Positions 1 to 13,300 of a stretch of DNA of 64,000 nt are shown in pieces. Each line of letters starts with the position of its first letter. Position 1 is the stretch's first letter. The translations under genes and the position numbers were made by a program. The stretch is taken from assembly GCF_036588685.1 (NCBI RefSeq), contig NC_086379.1, positions 73,067,727-73,131,726 on the forward strand. Reading direction: 5' to 3'. Source of the DNA: Mytilus trossulus (taxonomy: Eukaryota > Mollusca > Bivalvia > Mytilida > Mytilidae). The notes under the pieces were generated by a model. The model saw only the letters and a list, made by a program, of their open reading frames with translations, ran no database searches and had not been told where the DNA came from.

Positions 1-160
1 TCATAACGGTCAATTAACTCGTGATGGCGTCTGTGAAATTTACGAAGGGATGATTTCAACTTCACCATTTGAAACTCTTGGTTTAATAGCTTCCTTGTGA
101 GCAGCAATCCTCTATCAAGAAAATCATGATAGGAAATGCTAGCACGGGAATATCGTATTC
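1..160 (-). mobile_element. Penelope-like RT relic (C-terminal part)
   Basis: Read on the minus strand this edge stretch stays open and gives residues such as RYSRASISYHDFLDRGLLLT, the C-terminal part of the reverse transcriptase of Penelope-like elements. The same sequence recurs at 10440-10600 and 26118-26275, so it is a dispersed repeat and not an exon of the polycystin gene. It is cut by the window edge. Family assignment is from memory of such proteins. Confidence 0.6.
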
Positions 161-1091
161 ATGCGTATATATTGGTACTGTATTCATGTCACGTGGTGTT
201 GTCATATTGAAAGAATTGTTAACTTTGCCATATAGGACAGCTGTTTGTCTATAAAAGCAGGTTCAACCCATTATTTGGTTTTCTGTACCAAGTCAGGAAT
301 ACGGCAAATGATTTAAAACATTCCGTTTCTGTGCATTTTGTTATTTGTGTTTTTTTTCTGTTGTTCAGTTTTTTTATTTTTTTAAATTTTTATTCAACAA
401 CAAATTGCACTTTCTGCTGTTAACAATATACTTCACTAGTCCAGCATACCAGTGAAGAGTCCCTGTTTGTTAATACCAGAAATCCAGGGTTGTTTTCTGG
501 TAAGCATCAATATATTAAATCAACATCAGTCTTATAATCTAACAGCTAAGTTATAAAATAATCAGCAATGAAATAATAAACAAGTAAATATCAGCAAGAC
601 TTATTTGTTTACCTATACATATGAATAGGAAATAATACTATATGTATATCATCTAGCAAAAAAGACTTTTGAGTATAGTTTCCGGAAAATTTCCATATTT
701 TCTCCGTTAACGTGTTCCGTTTTTTATCTCACACAGTTGATGTGTTTCCCTTTATTTTACTTCGAAACACGAATTTGTTTTCATTTGCTTGATTAATGAC
801 TATTAAATAGTGTTTTACTTCTGTTGCCTTTATTTATGACTATTAAATAGAGTTTTACTTCTGTTGCCTTTATCTATCATCTTTTTTTTTCGAAACGTGT
901 TTTATCAGTGTGAATATCCAAAATTAATCAGTCAAATATTTTCTAAATGAACTTAAATTGCAATTATTATTTTCCATATACAAAAGTACCAATACCATAT
1001 GCTGATTTGTAGTTGTGGTGGTCAATTTCTTGTATACTGTAACATCTTAGCTGTGTAAAATAAAGCTGCTTTAATTGTGAAATCTACTTAC
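160..1091. other. Intron or flank, no gene seen
   Basis: AT-rich sequence between the left edge and the last visible exon of gene 1. It contains two adjacent imperfect copies of a 37-38 bp unit (about 797-870, gactattaaatag...cctttat). No exon of the downstream GAIN/GPS or membrane region was recognised here. Confidence 0.5.
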
Positions 1092-1312
1092 ATCGTCATT
1101 TTTTTTATTCGCCTCAAGTTCATTATTCATAGCGATCTGTGAAGCAATAAATGCTCTTTCTGTAGGCGTCAGATCAGCGTCGTTTGGCTCCGATAACTCC
1201 TGCCTGCTGGATATATCCGTCATTATGGTATATATATCTAATGTTGTTGGTGTATCCACTGATGTTTTGGGTAATATTGCTTCCAAAGCATTGTTCAGGA
1301 CCCTTAGCATAC
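1092..1312 (-). CDS. Gene 1 exon 13, post-REJ spacer
   Basis: Acceptor ctattcag and donor GTAAGT frame 221 nt that complete a glycine codon from exon 12 and exit in phase 0. The peptide (GMLRVLNNALEAILPKTSVD...) is helical-looking and polar, as expected of the spacer between REJ and GAIN/GPS in polycystin-1 proteins. It is the last exon of the gene visible before the window edge. Confidence 0.75.
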
Positions 1313-4300
1313 CTGAATAGATAGTATTTGTCACTATTAGATGGTTGGAGTGAGAAAGGTTGTTACTGATTGTTTAGCAATGTTCGATATTTTTAACTTG
1401 GGGATGTATATTATTTTTTTGTGGTAACGCACTGTATAATTAGATTCATGGATAAGGGGAAATTTTAGATAATTATTAAGAAATCGAACGAAACTCTTGT
1501 TTTTTCATATTCCTTCTTATATTTCGAAAGAAATTATAACAAATATTTAGATCAACTGCAAACTGTCTGTATTTGTTCACTTACGATTTGCCAAATTCTT
1601 TTGTGTAAATATTGGTCATACAATTGAGAGGATTAGCTAACAATTAAACCAGGTTTATACATTTTCTACACAATAAAATGCCTGTAAAAATGGCAGATCT
1701 GTTACATTATTAGTGTGTGAGAGCTTTAGATTTTTCCTTTTATAATATAAAGGTCTTTCCGTTTTAGATTTTTCTTACAGCTCATTATGTCATACACCAT
1801 ATATAGAAATAAGAAGATGTGGTATGAGTGCCAATGAGACAACTCTCAATCAAAGTCGAAACATGTAAGAACCATATTTAGTTTTAAGATATTACCTTGA
1901 CACGTAGAAATGTAGTCTTCATACTTGGGATATGTCTCATTACTGGTAAGTTTTAAGAGTTTTTCCAATAGACCTTTATTTCCTTCAAGTGCCTTGGACT
2001 ACAAAATGTTCAAATATAGAAGATATGTATTATTATAATTAAGATTAACCATGTTTTTTAAGAATTATTATTTTTAAAACCAAGATTATTGAAACTTAAC
2101 TATGTATATGTGTGTAGCTATTTAAGTCTAAAAATAAAACTTGAAACACAAATATTTAGCTGAAATTAAGAACTGAGATGGAGGTAGTACAATGAGATGT
2201 GAAACAATTATACCCCTTACGGCTACAGTTCACTGCTGTTCAAAAGTCATTAATCGATTGATAGATAAAAAAAATGGATTAAAAGCTAAAACCGAGGGAA
2301 ACACATCAGAACAACAGAAACACTGGAGTGCTACAATGAAATACCAACATACGAACTATTTGATAAAATCTGTCATATTCCTTATTTGTACATAACGTTT
2401 TATAAAATGAATTGTGGGTTAAACCTTGTTTTAATGCCAGCCAAACCTCCCACTCATATGCATTGTTAAAAAATGTTGCTGAATCGAGAAAACTACATGA
2501 CAGGAATACAGTACAAACAAACGCAAGAATAGTCAGCATAGAGACATGTATTGTATTGCCAATGAAACCTTGCCATTGTGTGTGTGTGTATGTATTGGTA
2601 CGTGTGTGTGTGTGTTTATTTATATTTATCTTTCCCTATACACTATTAAACTACCAAATACTCGTATATCTGTAGGGGCAGCCCCCTTGTTTAAATAGGG
2701 ATATGATATATATAATATATATAATATATCTTTTTTCACATTAAAAGAAAACTATCCAAGAGCCGGCAAAATAGAGAAACAGAAATTTGTGGAATATATA
2801 TTTTCCAGCAGTTTAAGTGACATGATCTCAGAGAATAAAACATTCTAAAACCATAGGAAATATGATAAATTTCTATGTAAGTTTTTGTAAGTATTTGTTT
2901 TTTCACAATCGTACCAATTAATTTATCCCATCTGCTTCTTCCTTCATGCAATAATAAAAATATTCTAAGTATAAGTGGAAACTAACGTTTATATCCAAGA
3001 AATGTCTGTAACAAGTCAGGAGTATTACAGTTGTTTGTCATTTGTGTGATACGTTTGAGCAATTCGATAACGGACTTACCGTTTTGAATTTTCTTTAATG
3101 TTCGGTATTTTGATATTTTACTTTTTATATCTTGATTAGTGAATTTAGAGTTGTTTTTAAAATCATTTAAAAAAAATGTACCACTTGAAATTGCTCAGTA
3201 GAATGTAGTACAACTTCCTACAGAAATTACATATAATGGATACTTTTATATTTTCTTGTTGTTTGACACACCTAGGGGTATAACCCCATGGTGGAGGTCT
3301 TCTCCGCGGCAAACCTGATACCCCATTGTATGTAAAACAACATTATTACGTGACAATATTTGACACGTTAGCAAATATCCTATTAATATTCGACTAACTA
3401 CACATATCCTGATATCTTGTAATAGTATCGCATCTTCAGATGCCAGAAAACTGAAAAATTACCGAAGCTGTCTAAATCCTGATTTGTACATACTGTCTGA
3501 GTTGGAGATAACGTGACGTATGATACATGTATAAAACATCCTTGTCCTGGTAATGCATCAGCCATACAAGTTCTTTTTATTTAGTTATTGGGATTCCTTT
3601 TGCTTTGTTTTAGCGTCATTTTTATCTAGTAAGGAATATTAAATAAAAACATACAGCTGAGGAATTTGCAGTGAAAAGCTTGTTTCCAATAATTGTACCA
3701 ATACTATTAGCAACCTGGTCTAAATTCACAGTGGATGTGCCATCAACTGCATTAGATGTTTCAGCCAGAATCGTGGAAAAAGATGTCAATTTCTAAAATA
3801 AATTGGAGCATCTATAAGCTCTAGTGAAACTATTTTAATGCAGTTGAGTGGTGGGTTAAGACATTGTATATTTTAGGTGTATATATTTAAAAGTTCAACA
3901 AATTCCTGTTGTTATTATCAATAATCTCCTACCCCTACAAAATGTCTCTCTTTGAAAAATTGCGGATCATTCCTGAAATGTATTAAATAATAAAAACAAC
4001 AATAGCGATCAGTTGATTTACTGTTGAAGAAAAGGTTTATGCACACACAAAAAATATGCTCGGTATATACAAAACTAACACATTAATGAAATAAAAAAAA
4101 AAAGCAAACCAACCCAAAAAATTTGACTCATCGCCATGTAATATATACCACCTTCTCTTGAAAAAGAAAAGAGTAATTAGCCAATTTTAAGAGAAGTCTG
4201 AAAATGATAAGACAATTAAAAGCGTACCTGGATGAAAAGAAGGCAAATCGACAAAAACGGAGTCCAAATAACCTAACTATTTCTAGTTATTAGAGAAAAA

Positions 4301-7300
4301 ATTCATTTCATACAACACATTTTTAAGCAGGATTTGTTATCAATTCTCAGCATCTGAGGACTTCCATGTTTTTAGTAGGTTGCCAGTGCCGACTTCCTTA
4401 ATTCTGTGTACTATTTTTGTCTTTAGTATGATTAATTTTTGCAACTCAATTAATTCCTGTCCACTAATGAATACTAAATGTCCCTTTGATATCCTCAAAC
4501 AAGGTTTCAAAAAAGGTCACATAGTTTTCAACATAATGTTAAATGTTCTACTTATTTTAAGGCTACAACGCGTTATAAAATATCTGTCAAATTGATTGAC
4601 TGCTATAAGAGGTTGATTACGGTTGATTTAACTCAAATATGTCAAAATCTGTAAATAATTAAGGCTTTTAAAGAACAGTATCAGAAAGCAAGAAGCATTT
4701 TTAAACTTGAAAATAAATAATGATATTGAAATTGATTTAAACAAATTTTAAAGTCAATGTTGTATAAAGATCAATATGATTACCTGTATAATATGCCTTT
4801 GTGAGTTGACATCTCCGTAATCAGGATGTTGATACATATTCCACAGTTCATCAAATGTTTTTGTGATATTTGTACCATCAGACAGTATTTCTACACCTAT
4901 ATTCAACCATTGTGCAGGGTCAGTATCAAGTATCGTTGTAGTTGTATTCTAAAGAAGCAAATTGTAATTGTAGAAACTAGCAAAATTTTCTTTATATCTA
5001 GTATTACTGCTCTGCATTTATTACACCGATTCGATAGATATGTTGATGTTGATGCTGTTGTATACTTGTATATTATATTCTACTGGTTATCAGATTTGCA
5101 TATTAATATCCCCTACTAACTGTTTTGTTTCGAGAGCCAGGCTTTACTAATTATAATTCTATATATATATGATTAGTTTTGATATTAAAAATTGCAAACA
5201 CATACATATCAGTCAGAAATTCGACGTAGGCTGAAAGTACAAGTTCTAATATTGTTAACAAAAATTCTTTGTAATCCTTACATAAAAACAAAATCAAATT
5301 ACTCATTGACTTTAATGTTGTTTTTTTTTTTTTTTTTTTTTTTAATAATTATTCAGTTTATTGCACTATTGGTTGTTAACAAATACCCTAAAAGGTACAA
5401 CTATCCCAGATAGGTTTATACATGTGTGTGAATTATCAAATGAACCGAGGGATTAACAAGATAAACTTATTATAAGTTTCAAAAGTGGTTAATAAATCAT
5501 TACAATCTATAAAGTTTACATAGCAATAAAATCTGGAAAATATACGTTCTCTCTGTTAACGTTTTTCTACTTATTTTAATTGTATATCACGTGGTATAGA
5601 TGTTTATTATGTATCTCGAACACGTGTATTTTATTCATTTTTGTATGTTGGAATATTCTTAACTTATTTGGTAAGTTTTAAATTTAATGAAATATTTTTT
5701 TTGTTTTCTTTAACGATAACTTGAATGCGCTACAGAATACTGAGAAATTTGATGCATTTGCCTATTATGAGTATCAAACATTGATGACATTAATTGTGAT
5801 GGTAAGTTAACATGGTCAAAACATGGATAAAGAATGAGATTTTTTTTTGATACTTTGTATAAAGTATTGACAATCGTTTCGTGTAAACAGAGAAACAGTA
5901 TACCTAAAACATAAATGAAAAACATAATATTGCTCTTCGAGTACATGGAGTATAATGTCTTAACTTTCACATGAAACAGACACTTGCACTCACACCACAT
6001 CTTCCTATATCTACTTACACACATGTACCAACACACGAACTTGATCACAAAACTAGCACACACACACTCTTTGTCACACAACTACACAATCATAAGTACT
6101 TGTACGCCTCACATTTTGAACTACATTGTGGTGAATTATATATATTTAAATGTTTCTTTCAATAATTTACTACATTTTCTTTCTAAGAGTATACTATTTT
6201 CATACCATTCTAAGAATTCTAATTTAAAAACCCTGTATATCTATGTACTTGTGTTTTAACTCTGATGCATAATTGCTTCTGTAAACAGCAAATAAAACAA
6301 TTGTTAACACATTAATATCAAAATATGAATGTTAGAAAAATAACAAACCAAATCTGTGACGGGTGTTCCAGCAACCTCTGCATTCATGGCAACTTGTTTT
6401 ACATTTCGTATTTTCCAGTAATAGTCCACGCTTTTCGTCGATAAATTTAAGAATGACGATACACTATTTTGGTCTGATGTGGTATAATTGGGTAAAACCT
6501 AAAATGTGCATAACTGTTATTGATATGTATAGTTTTGTTCATTTTTCGATTATAAAATGAAACTGGTTTTGCGTAGATAATTTATAAACCCCTCAACGAA
6601 TGTTGTGGTAAGGTTATAGATAAAACAAAAATATGAGTGCCAAGGAGACAACTCTCCATCAAGTTTCAATTTGTTAAAAGAAACTACTATACGTCAAAGT
6701 ACGGCCTTCAACACGAAGCTATATTTTTATTTTCCTATTATTGAAATATTTGTGTATTAAGAAAAGTTGATATATGCATTAGAGAATATATAAGAAGTAA
6801 TGGACTCATTAAACAAAAATTAAACAGCGACGTTAGTATTAAGATGATTATTGTTCAGAATCTACTACTTTTTATATATTCTCTAAATTTACCCAATTAC
6901 AGTGAAATGATTGGTCATTTCTCAATACATTCAGGCTTTAATGTCACTGTTATCCGGTTTACAAAAGCATTTAATCATACACACAAAGATTTGGAATAAA
7001 AGAAAATTGAAAAAATAGTAAATAAATTAAGGTCAACAATTTTCAGATATTAAAATTACATAAATCCATTAAGAAGGAAGAACTAAATATTGCAATGAAA
7101 ACAAATCTGGAAACTTTGCACAAATTCATAAGGAAGTCAATCTAGGTGGTCAAAAGAGAAATAACACCAAGCCAGGAATATGACAATTGTTTTCAAATCG
7201 TTTAATTTCATTGAGCTTTTGGTTTTAACAATTTATAAAGGACTTTCCGTTTATCTTGGAGTCCGGTATTTTTTGTAATTTTACTTGACTTTTTCGAGGT

Positions 7301-10300
7301 CTTATAAATCTAAATGATTCGAATAAGTCAATATAGCAATGATAGGGACTCGCATTCTGATATCTAGCACATTTCACTGTATGTAGATATTCCTAAAATT
7401 GCAATAATAAATCTCTCATTTTACAAATTTTTAGGAAATCGCAATATTACCTGGAGTCAGGAAATGACAGTTGTTATCCATGAGTTTGATATGTTTGAAC
7501 TTTTGAATTTGACATTTGTAAAAGGACTTTCCGTTTCGAATTTTCCTCGGATTGTATAATTTTTGTTAGTTTACTGTTTGTACATCTAATAAAGATACGA
7601 CAGGGATTTATATAAGTTGCAAAACTTGTTTCCCAATCCACTATAAATAAATATGTTTAAATTAAAGATACGAAATGTATTGTGTTTTCTTATAAAATCT
7701 CTTATTTTATATCTTTGTGCTCATATTATTCTTATTTATTTTGTTGATTGCTTTATTAGCATACCTGTCTGTTTTTTTTCTTAACATCAATATCTTCATC
7801 AATATATACATATCTGTCGGATAGTTTGTTATCTTTTATTATTAGTTACATAGTGTATTAGTGACCTCATATAAAATATAAGGGATCAGTCAATTCCATA
7901 TGGGGTGAGAGCAAAATTTGAACCCCATATGGAATTTACTGACCCCGTATATATTATATTAGGTTACTAGCACACTATGTAACGAATTTATCTTACCGAC
8001 TATCTGTATTTGTTTAATTTAGACTAGATTTGACTCATTTGCTATCATAACACAGCTTCTTATTTCTATATTAAAGTGTTCAACTGTTCAATTTTAAGAA
8101 CCTTCTTCAATTGGTCTGCACTAAAGAAATAATGCAAACACTAACTATTTATTATCTACAACCTTGATATAACAATATTAAAAAGAACTTTCAATACTTT
8201 TAAATAATCAAACAGCGCCAAAGACGTAAATCCAGTACTTACCGTGTATTTAATTAACCCCGCCTCCCTACTAACCCAATATTGAATATACACGGTCTCC
8301 ACGAGGTCGCTTTAACAAATCATATTCCTTGAAATGTTTAGGAGGTTAGATAAAGATAAATATGAAAGTTATATCCTATTATTTGTAATATAGGCTTGTG
8401 TGTTTTTGTTTTTGTTTATTGCTATGCATCATTACCTGTAAAATAAGTTTGGTACACTCTGTATAATCGATAACATACCTGTCCAATATGTTTGGTACAT
8501 TCTGTATAATCAATGAATATATCATAGATCTGTATCTTTATTGTAACATTATAATCATCTGTCTCAATACCAGGCTTTACTTTGATGTAATTCTCTGCCT
8601 CTGCTACAATAAAATATTTGACTAAGTTAGCCATTTATTACACCAGAATATAACTCATTTGTCCCACAACTTTTTTTTAAAAGGTTAAAAACATACATCA
8701 CTCCTAGTTTTTGGTAGGGTTCGTGTTGCTTATTCTTTAGTTTTCTATGTTGTGTCATGTGTATTATTGTTTGTCTGTTTGTCTATTTCATTTTGAGCAA
8801 TGGCGTTGTCAGTTTATTTTCGACTTATGAGTTTGACTCTCCCTCTGGTATCTTTCGTCCCTCTTTTACAGTCTCTTTGACATTTAAAAAAAATCTATTT
8901 CTTAACATTGGAATGGTTATTTGTAAGTTAATATCGTTTTGGCCTTTTTTTCCCCTTATTCTTTAATTATTCCGTCTCTGCCGTTTTATTGGTTGTAACA
9001 GTGTTATCTGTCTGATTTATTACAATTTCCTGATCAGTAGCTCACACAGTGTTTAATTTGTTCACTTGTTAAACTCGATTGAAATCAATTCGCAACTCTA
9101 TCTGAAAATATAAGTCTATATTTGATTTGTGTAAAAAAAGGCAAACATATTCTAAAAATATTTAGAACCGTTATACTAAAATATAATTAACATAATGACA
9201 CTATTTCCAACTTAATGTGTATGTAACGTACAACCGTAATATAGAAGTGTTTCCTTTTCTTCGGAATTCGTCTGAACAATTCGATACATCAGCTGTTCTT
9301 TCCAGTCATAACTGGTATCAGTTGAAGTTCGAAACCCTTCGTCATTCCATCCGTTTGTTGTTACTTTCTTTTCCCCTAAAACGTAATAAATTTTAAGGAA
9401 TGGTGTTAGTTAAAATGATTATTCAATCAGTTATAAATCAGTTTGTGATCGTATTTTGTAATAAAATGCAGTTAAAAGTTGTATCAATCAAAGGTCACGT
9501 CATTTATTACCTCTATACGACTGGTTGGTCTCGAAGTAGAGTGCTCACAGACCCTAGTACGGAGTGTCGTGGACTAGATCTTAAGTTGGGTCAAACCAAA
9601 ACCTTGAAAATGATATTTGCTTCCTCTTCTGATGCATGTGCATTTTGAACCAATATTTGTTGTAAACTAGGAAGTAAATGATCCGGTTGGTCATATTGGT
9701 CTCATACAAACGAGGGTTCGTATTTATAAGAAACCAACATATTTACATCCTAGACCTCCTAACTCGCATAAGGGGGCTTACAAGTCATTGTACCATATAT
9801 CCAGGTAAAGTTATATGGAAATTAAAAAACACAAAAGAAGGATGCAGTGATATTTGACATGTTACAATTCTCAAAAATTGACTGAAGTATTTGTTCTAAT
9901 TTGAAGATCAGAGGGGCATATAATTTAAGATGTAAAAGAGGGACAAAAGATACCAAAGGGACAGTCAAACTCATAAATCAAAAACAAACTGACAACGCCA
10001 TGGCTAAAAATGAAAAAGACAAACAGACAAACAATAGTACACATGACAAAACATAGAAGACCAAAGAATAAACAACACGAACCCCAACAACAAACTAGGG
10101 GTGATCTTAGGTGCTCCGGAAGGGTAAGCAGATCCTGCTCCACAGGTGGCACCTGTCGTGTTGCTTTTCTTATTAAACGTAATAATATCTTTATTTCATA
10201 TTTGCTGTTACAATTTACTAAGTTTACAGCTTGTAACTTAGTATCCCTCCTGTTAGTTTACCTAATGGTTTAGGGAAGCACTATTTGATAAGATATAACT

Positions 10301-13300
10301 TATTCATAATATTAGTAGCTATAGTATAATTGATTTCACAATTATATAAAATAAATAGTGTTGCTTATGTGATATCAAATCCGGTAAATAGTCTAATTCG
10401 GTAAGTCAAATTCATGAAAGGGAAGGGGATTGTAGTTTCGACACAAGGAACAGTCAACCAACTCGTTGACCAGGGATGATTTCAACTTCACCATTTGAAA
10501 CTCTTGGTTTAATAGCTTCCTTGGGAACAGCAAGAAAATCATGAAAGGAAATGCAAGCACGGGAATATCGAATCAATTGGGAGATATATACCCCGTATGC
10601 AGTTGCTGCTGGAATGTTGCTACTTAGAAAAGGAAAGTTCACAATTGGAAAGCTGAAATCATCTCTTTTGTCGTAAAATTTTGTTTTCAACCGACCCTCA
10701 TTGTTTATTTCGAGATGTAAGTCAAGATATGAAGCCGACTTAACTGTATCTGTAGTATCTTTTATCTCTAGTTCAATGGGTTAGATGCGTTCCACATAGT
10801 CACCAAATTTTGAATTATTTAGTGAAAGAACACCATTGATATAGCGGAAAGTAGAGTTAAAGGATATTGCTAACTTCTTATCTTTCTTCCTAAGAAGTTC
10901 CTGCATGAAGTCAGCCTCATAATAATAAAGAAATAAGTCGGCAAGTAGAGGGGCACAGTTTGTTCCCATTGGAATGCAGACAGTCTGTTAAAAAACACGG
11001 CCTCCGAAACTAACTAGAGAGTATTTATAGTTTGCAAAAAAATAAAAACCAGATTTTCTACCAAACAAAGCCGCTTCACGAAATACTTTTTTTGGCTTTT
11101 TGCTAAAAAATGGACAACGACTCTAACTTCGTACCCTGCAAATTCAACTATATAGTAGTATTTAAAAAGTTAAGCCTAAAACGAACCTAGAAATGATACA
11201 TATCCAATTTACGACAAGAGCAGATGAATTGAGAAAAGGGCTATCATTACGAAGTTTGAAGAAAGAAGCTCCTGTATAAAACCCGTCTCTTTTTGATAAA
11301 AGAACAAGTACACGAGAGGAATTTCACAGCGGGTTTCCATTAGAACGCCGCTTTTATGTTTGAAAAAGTTATTCTAACGTTACATACAATAAAGAAATAA
11401 TCACCTTAATAAACAAAAATGTCAATACAAAAATGTATGGGGAATCTAGAGAAAATCATTGTTTATCAAAACTTTAAATAGCTTATACATCGAACACAAG
11501 AACACATACTCTTCGATGTTTTAAATCTTTTTAGTTTCTATATTAATATACTTAAAATTTCTGACGGCCTTTTCAGAGCTTTTTTTTTCATACCAGTAGC
11601 AAAAATTCATAAGAACATCAAATATGATAGATAAATATAATGTAGTGACACGTCTGTCAAAATTTAAGGAAAAGTGAAATAATGCATTATGTGAGCAAGA
11701 AAGTAAATCTCAGCCAGCTTACCCCAGCTGTCATCCTTAATCTCACACGATCCTCCATATGGTAGTATGTTTGTATTGACGCTCCAAATACTTATGCTCC
11801 TCTCCTCTGTGGCAAGCTGCATATGAGCCTCTATAAGGTATCCAGCACTAGCATTTAAAACGTTGGCTTGCATAACAAATGCACTAGAATTTGCTTCTGA
11901 GAATGCAATGACATAAATCATTTAAATTAAGAAATAATTCGTTGGGGCTTTAATATATATTGTGATGTTACCACGGGTTTCCCTTTATAACAAATATTTT
12001 ACCCTGAGCAATAGCGAGGGGTAAAATATCGGCATAAATGGACAACCCGTGGTAAAATCAAAATATATGCAAGCCCTCATGAATTATTTCGATTCTAATA
12101 TGACAAGTACGGCATTTGTTTTGGATCGAAGCGCTCTAGGTAAAGGCAGACCAGATATAACGTCACGTTCTCAAATCGCGACGTCTTATGCAAAAGAGGG
12201 GCGACAGACACCAGAGGCACGTTCATAAATCGAATAAAAACTGACAACGCCATGGCTAAAAAAGAAAAAGACTAACAGAAAAATAATATTACACAAGATA
12301 CATCTTAGACTAATCTTAACCTCAAACACACCAATAAATTTGAAATAACTATCATACAATTGATTTGGAAGACGCATTTCGATACAATATTAGAACTAGA
12401 TAATAAAACCTGGATTTTTATAGCTAGGTAAACCTCTCACTTGTATGAAAATTGCATAAAATTCTTTTATTTTCACAAAAATGTGAGAGAAAAACATAAT
12501 AGGCAAAAATGTCGCAAATGTATTCAAAGTGTTATGTAACAAGATGTGACCACAGACGTCTTTTATCAAAGGGTCAACATGAATTGACTACCCATCAGAT
12601 TTTATCAAAATGGCAACTAACAAAAAACGACTTTCTGATGGAGTAAAATACGTATCATCTAACAAGAAATTACTGCCCGACGGATTTCATCATAGATAAT
12701 GTTTTGTAAATAGTGACTGTCTGAATGATCTAATCAAAGTGACATCCTGTAAAAATAACTATGCTATGGATGAATATATTAAATTGCTTATATTATTACC
12801 AGATAACATCCACGAATGCCAGTAATCATTTGTTGTTGATATTCTTTTAAAAATATCAAAATCTTTGACTTTCCACCAAAATTTAAATCCTTTTTGCTGT
12901 TCGAACGTACAAAAGGGACATGTAGCTTTTAAGGACATTATAGAAGTCAAAGCAGTCTTCTTCATGCAATTCAACCTGCATCTACAAAAGAGAACATTTT
13001 GAAGTCATTATGTAAGAATTTTATTCATCATTTAGGGATTAGTAATGTTTACATTTGTTTATAATGGTTGATTTATCCGCTGTTTAACGACTTTATTAGG
13101 TTCGAAATTTAAAAAAAAATTACTTTGGCCTCGAGTATCATTGAAGAGACATTATTTGTCAGATTGCACATTAAGCGAGGTAGAATTGATACAGTTTTTG
13201 TTATACAACTGGTCCTTAATGCCGAAAAAACGCTTCTTATTATTTTATAATGCACTCAGAAAGTCATTAATAAATAAACCGTTGCACAAAAATGTATTTT

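Noticed and set aside
5710..6081. 123-codon minus-strand open frame
   Set aside because: Translation of a CA/TG-rich low-complexity tract in an intron; Cys/Val/Met-rich composition without any domain.
9518..9600. tRNA gene
   Set aside because: A-box-like and B-box-like blocks are diverged, no cloverleaf could be drawn convincingly, and a non-tRNA body follows; called a SINE relic.
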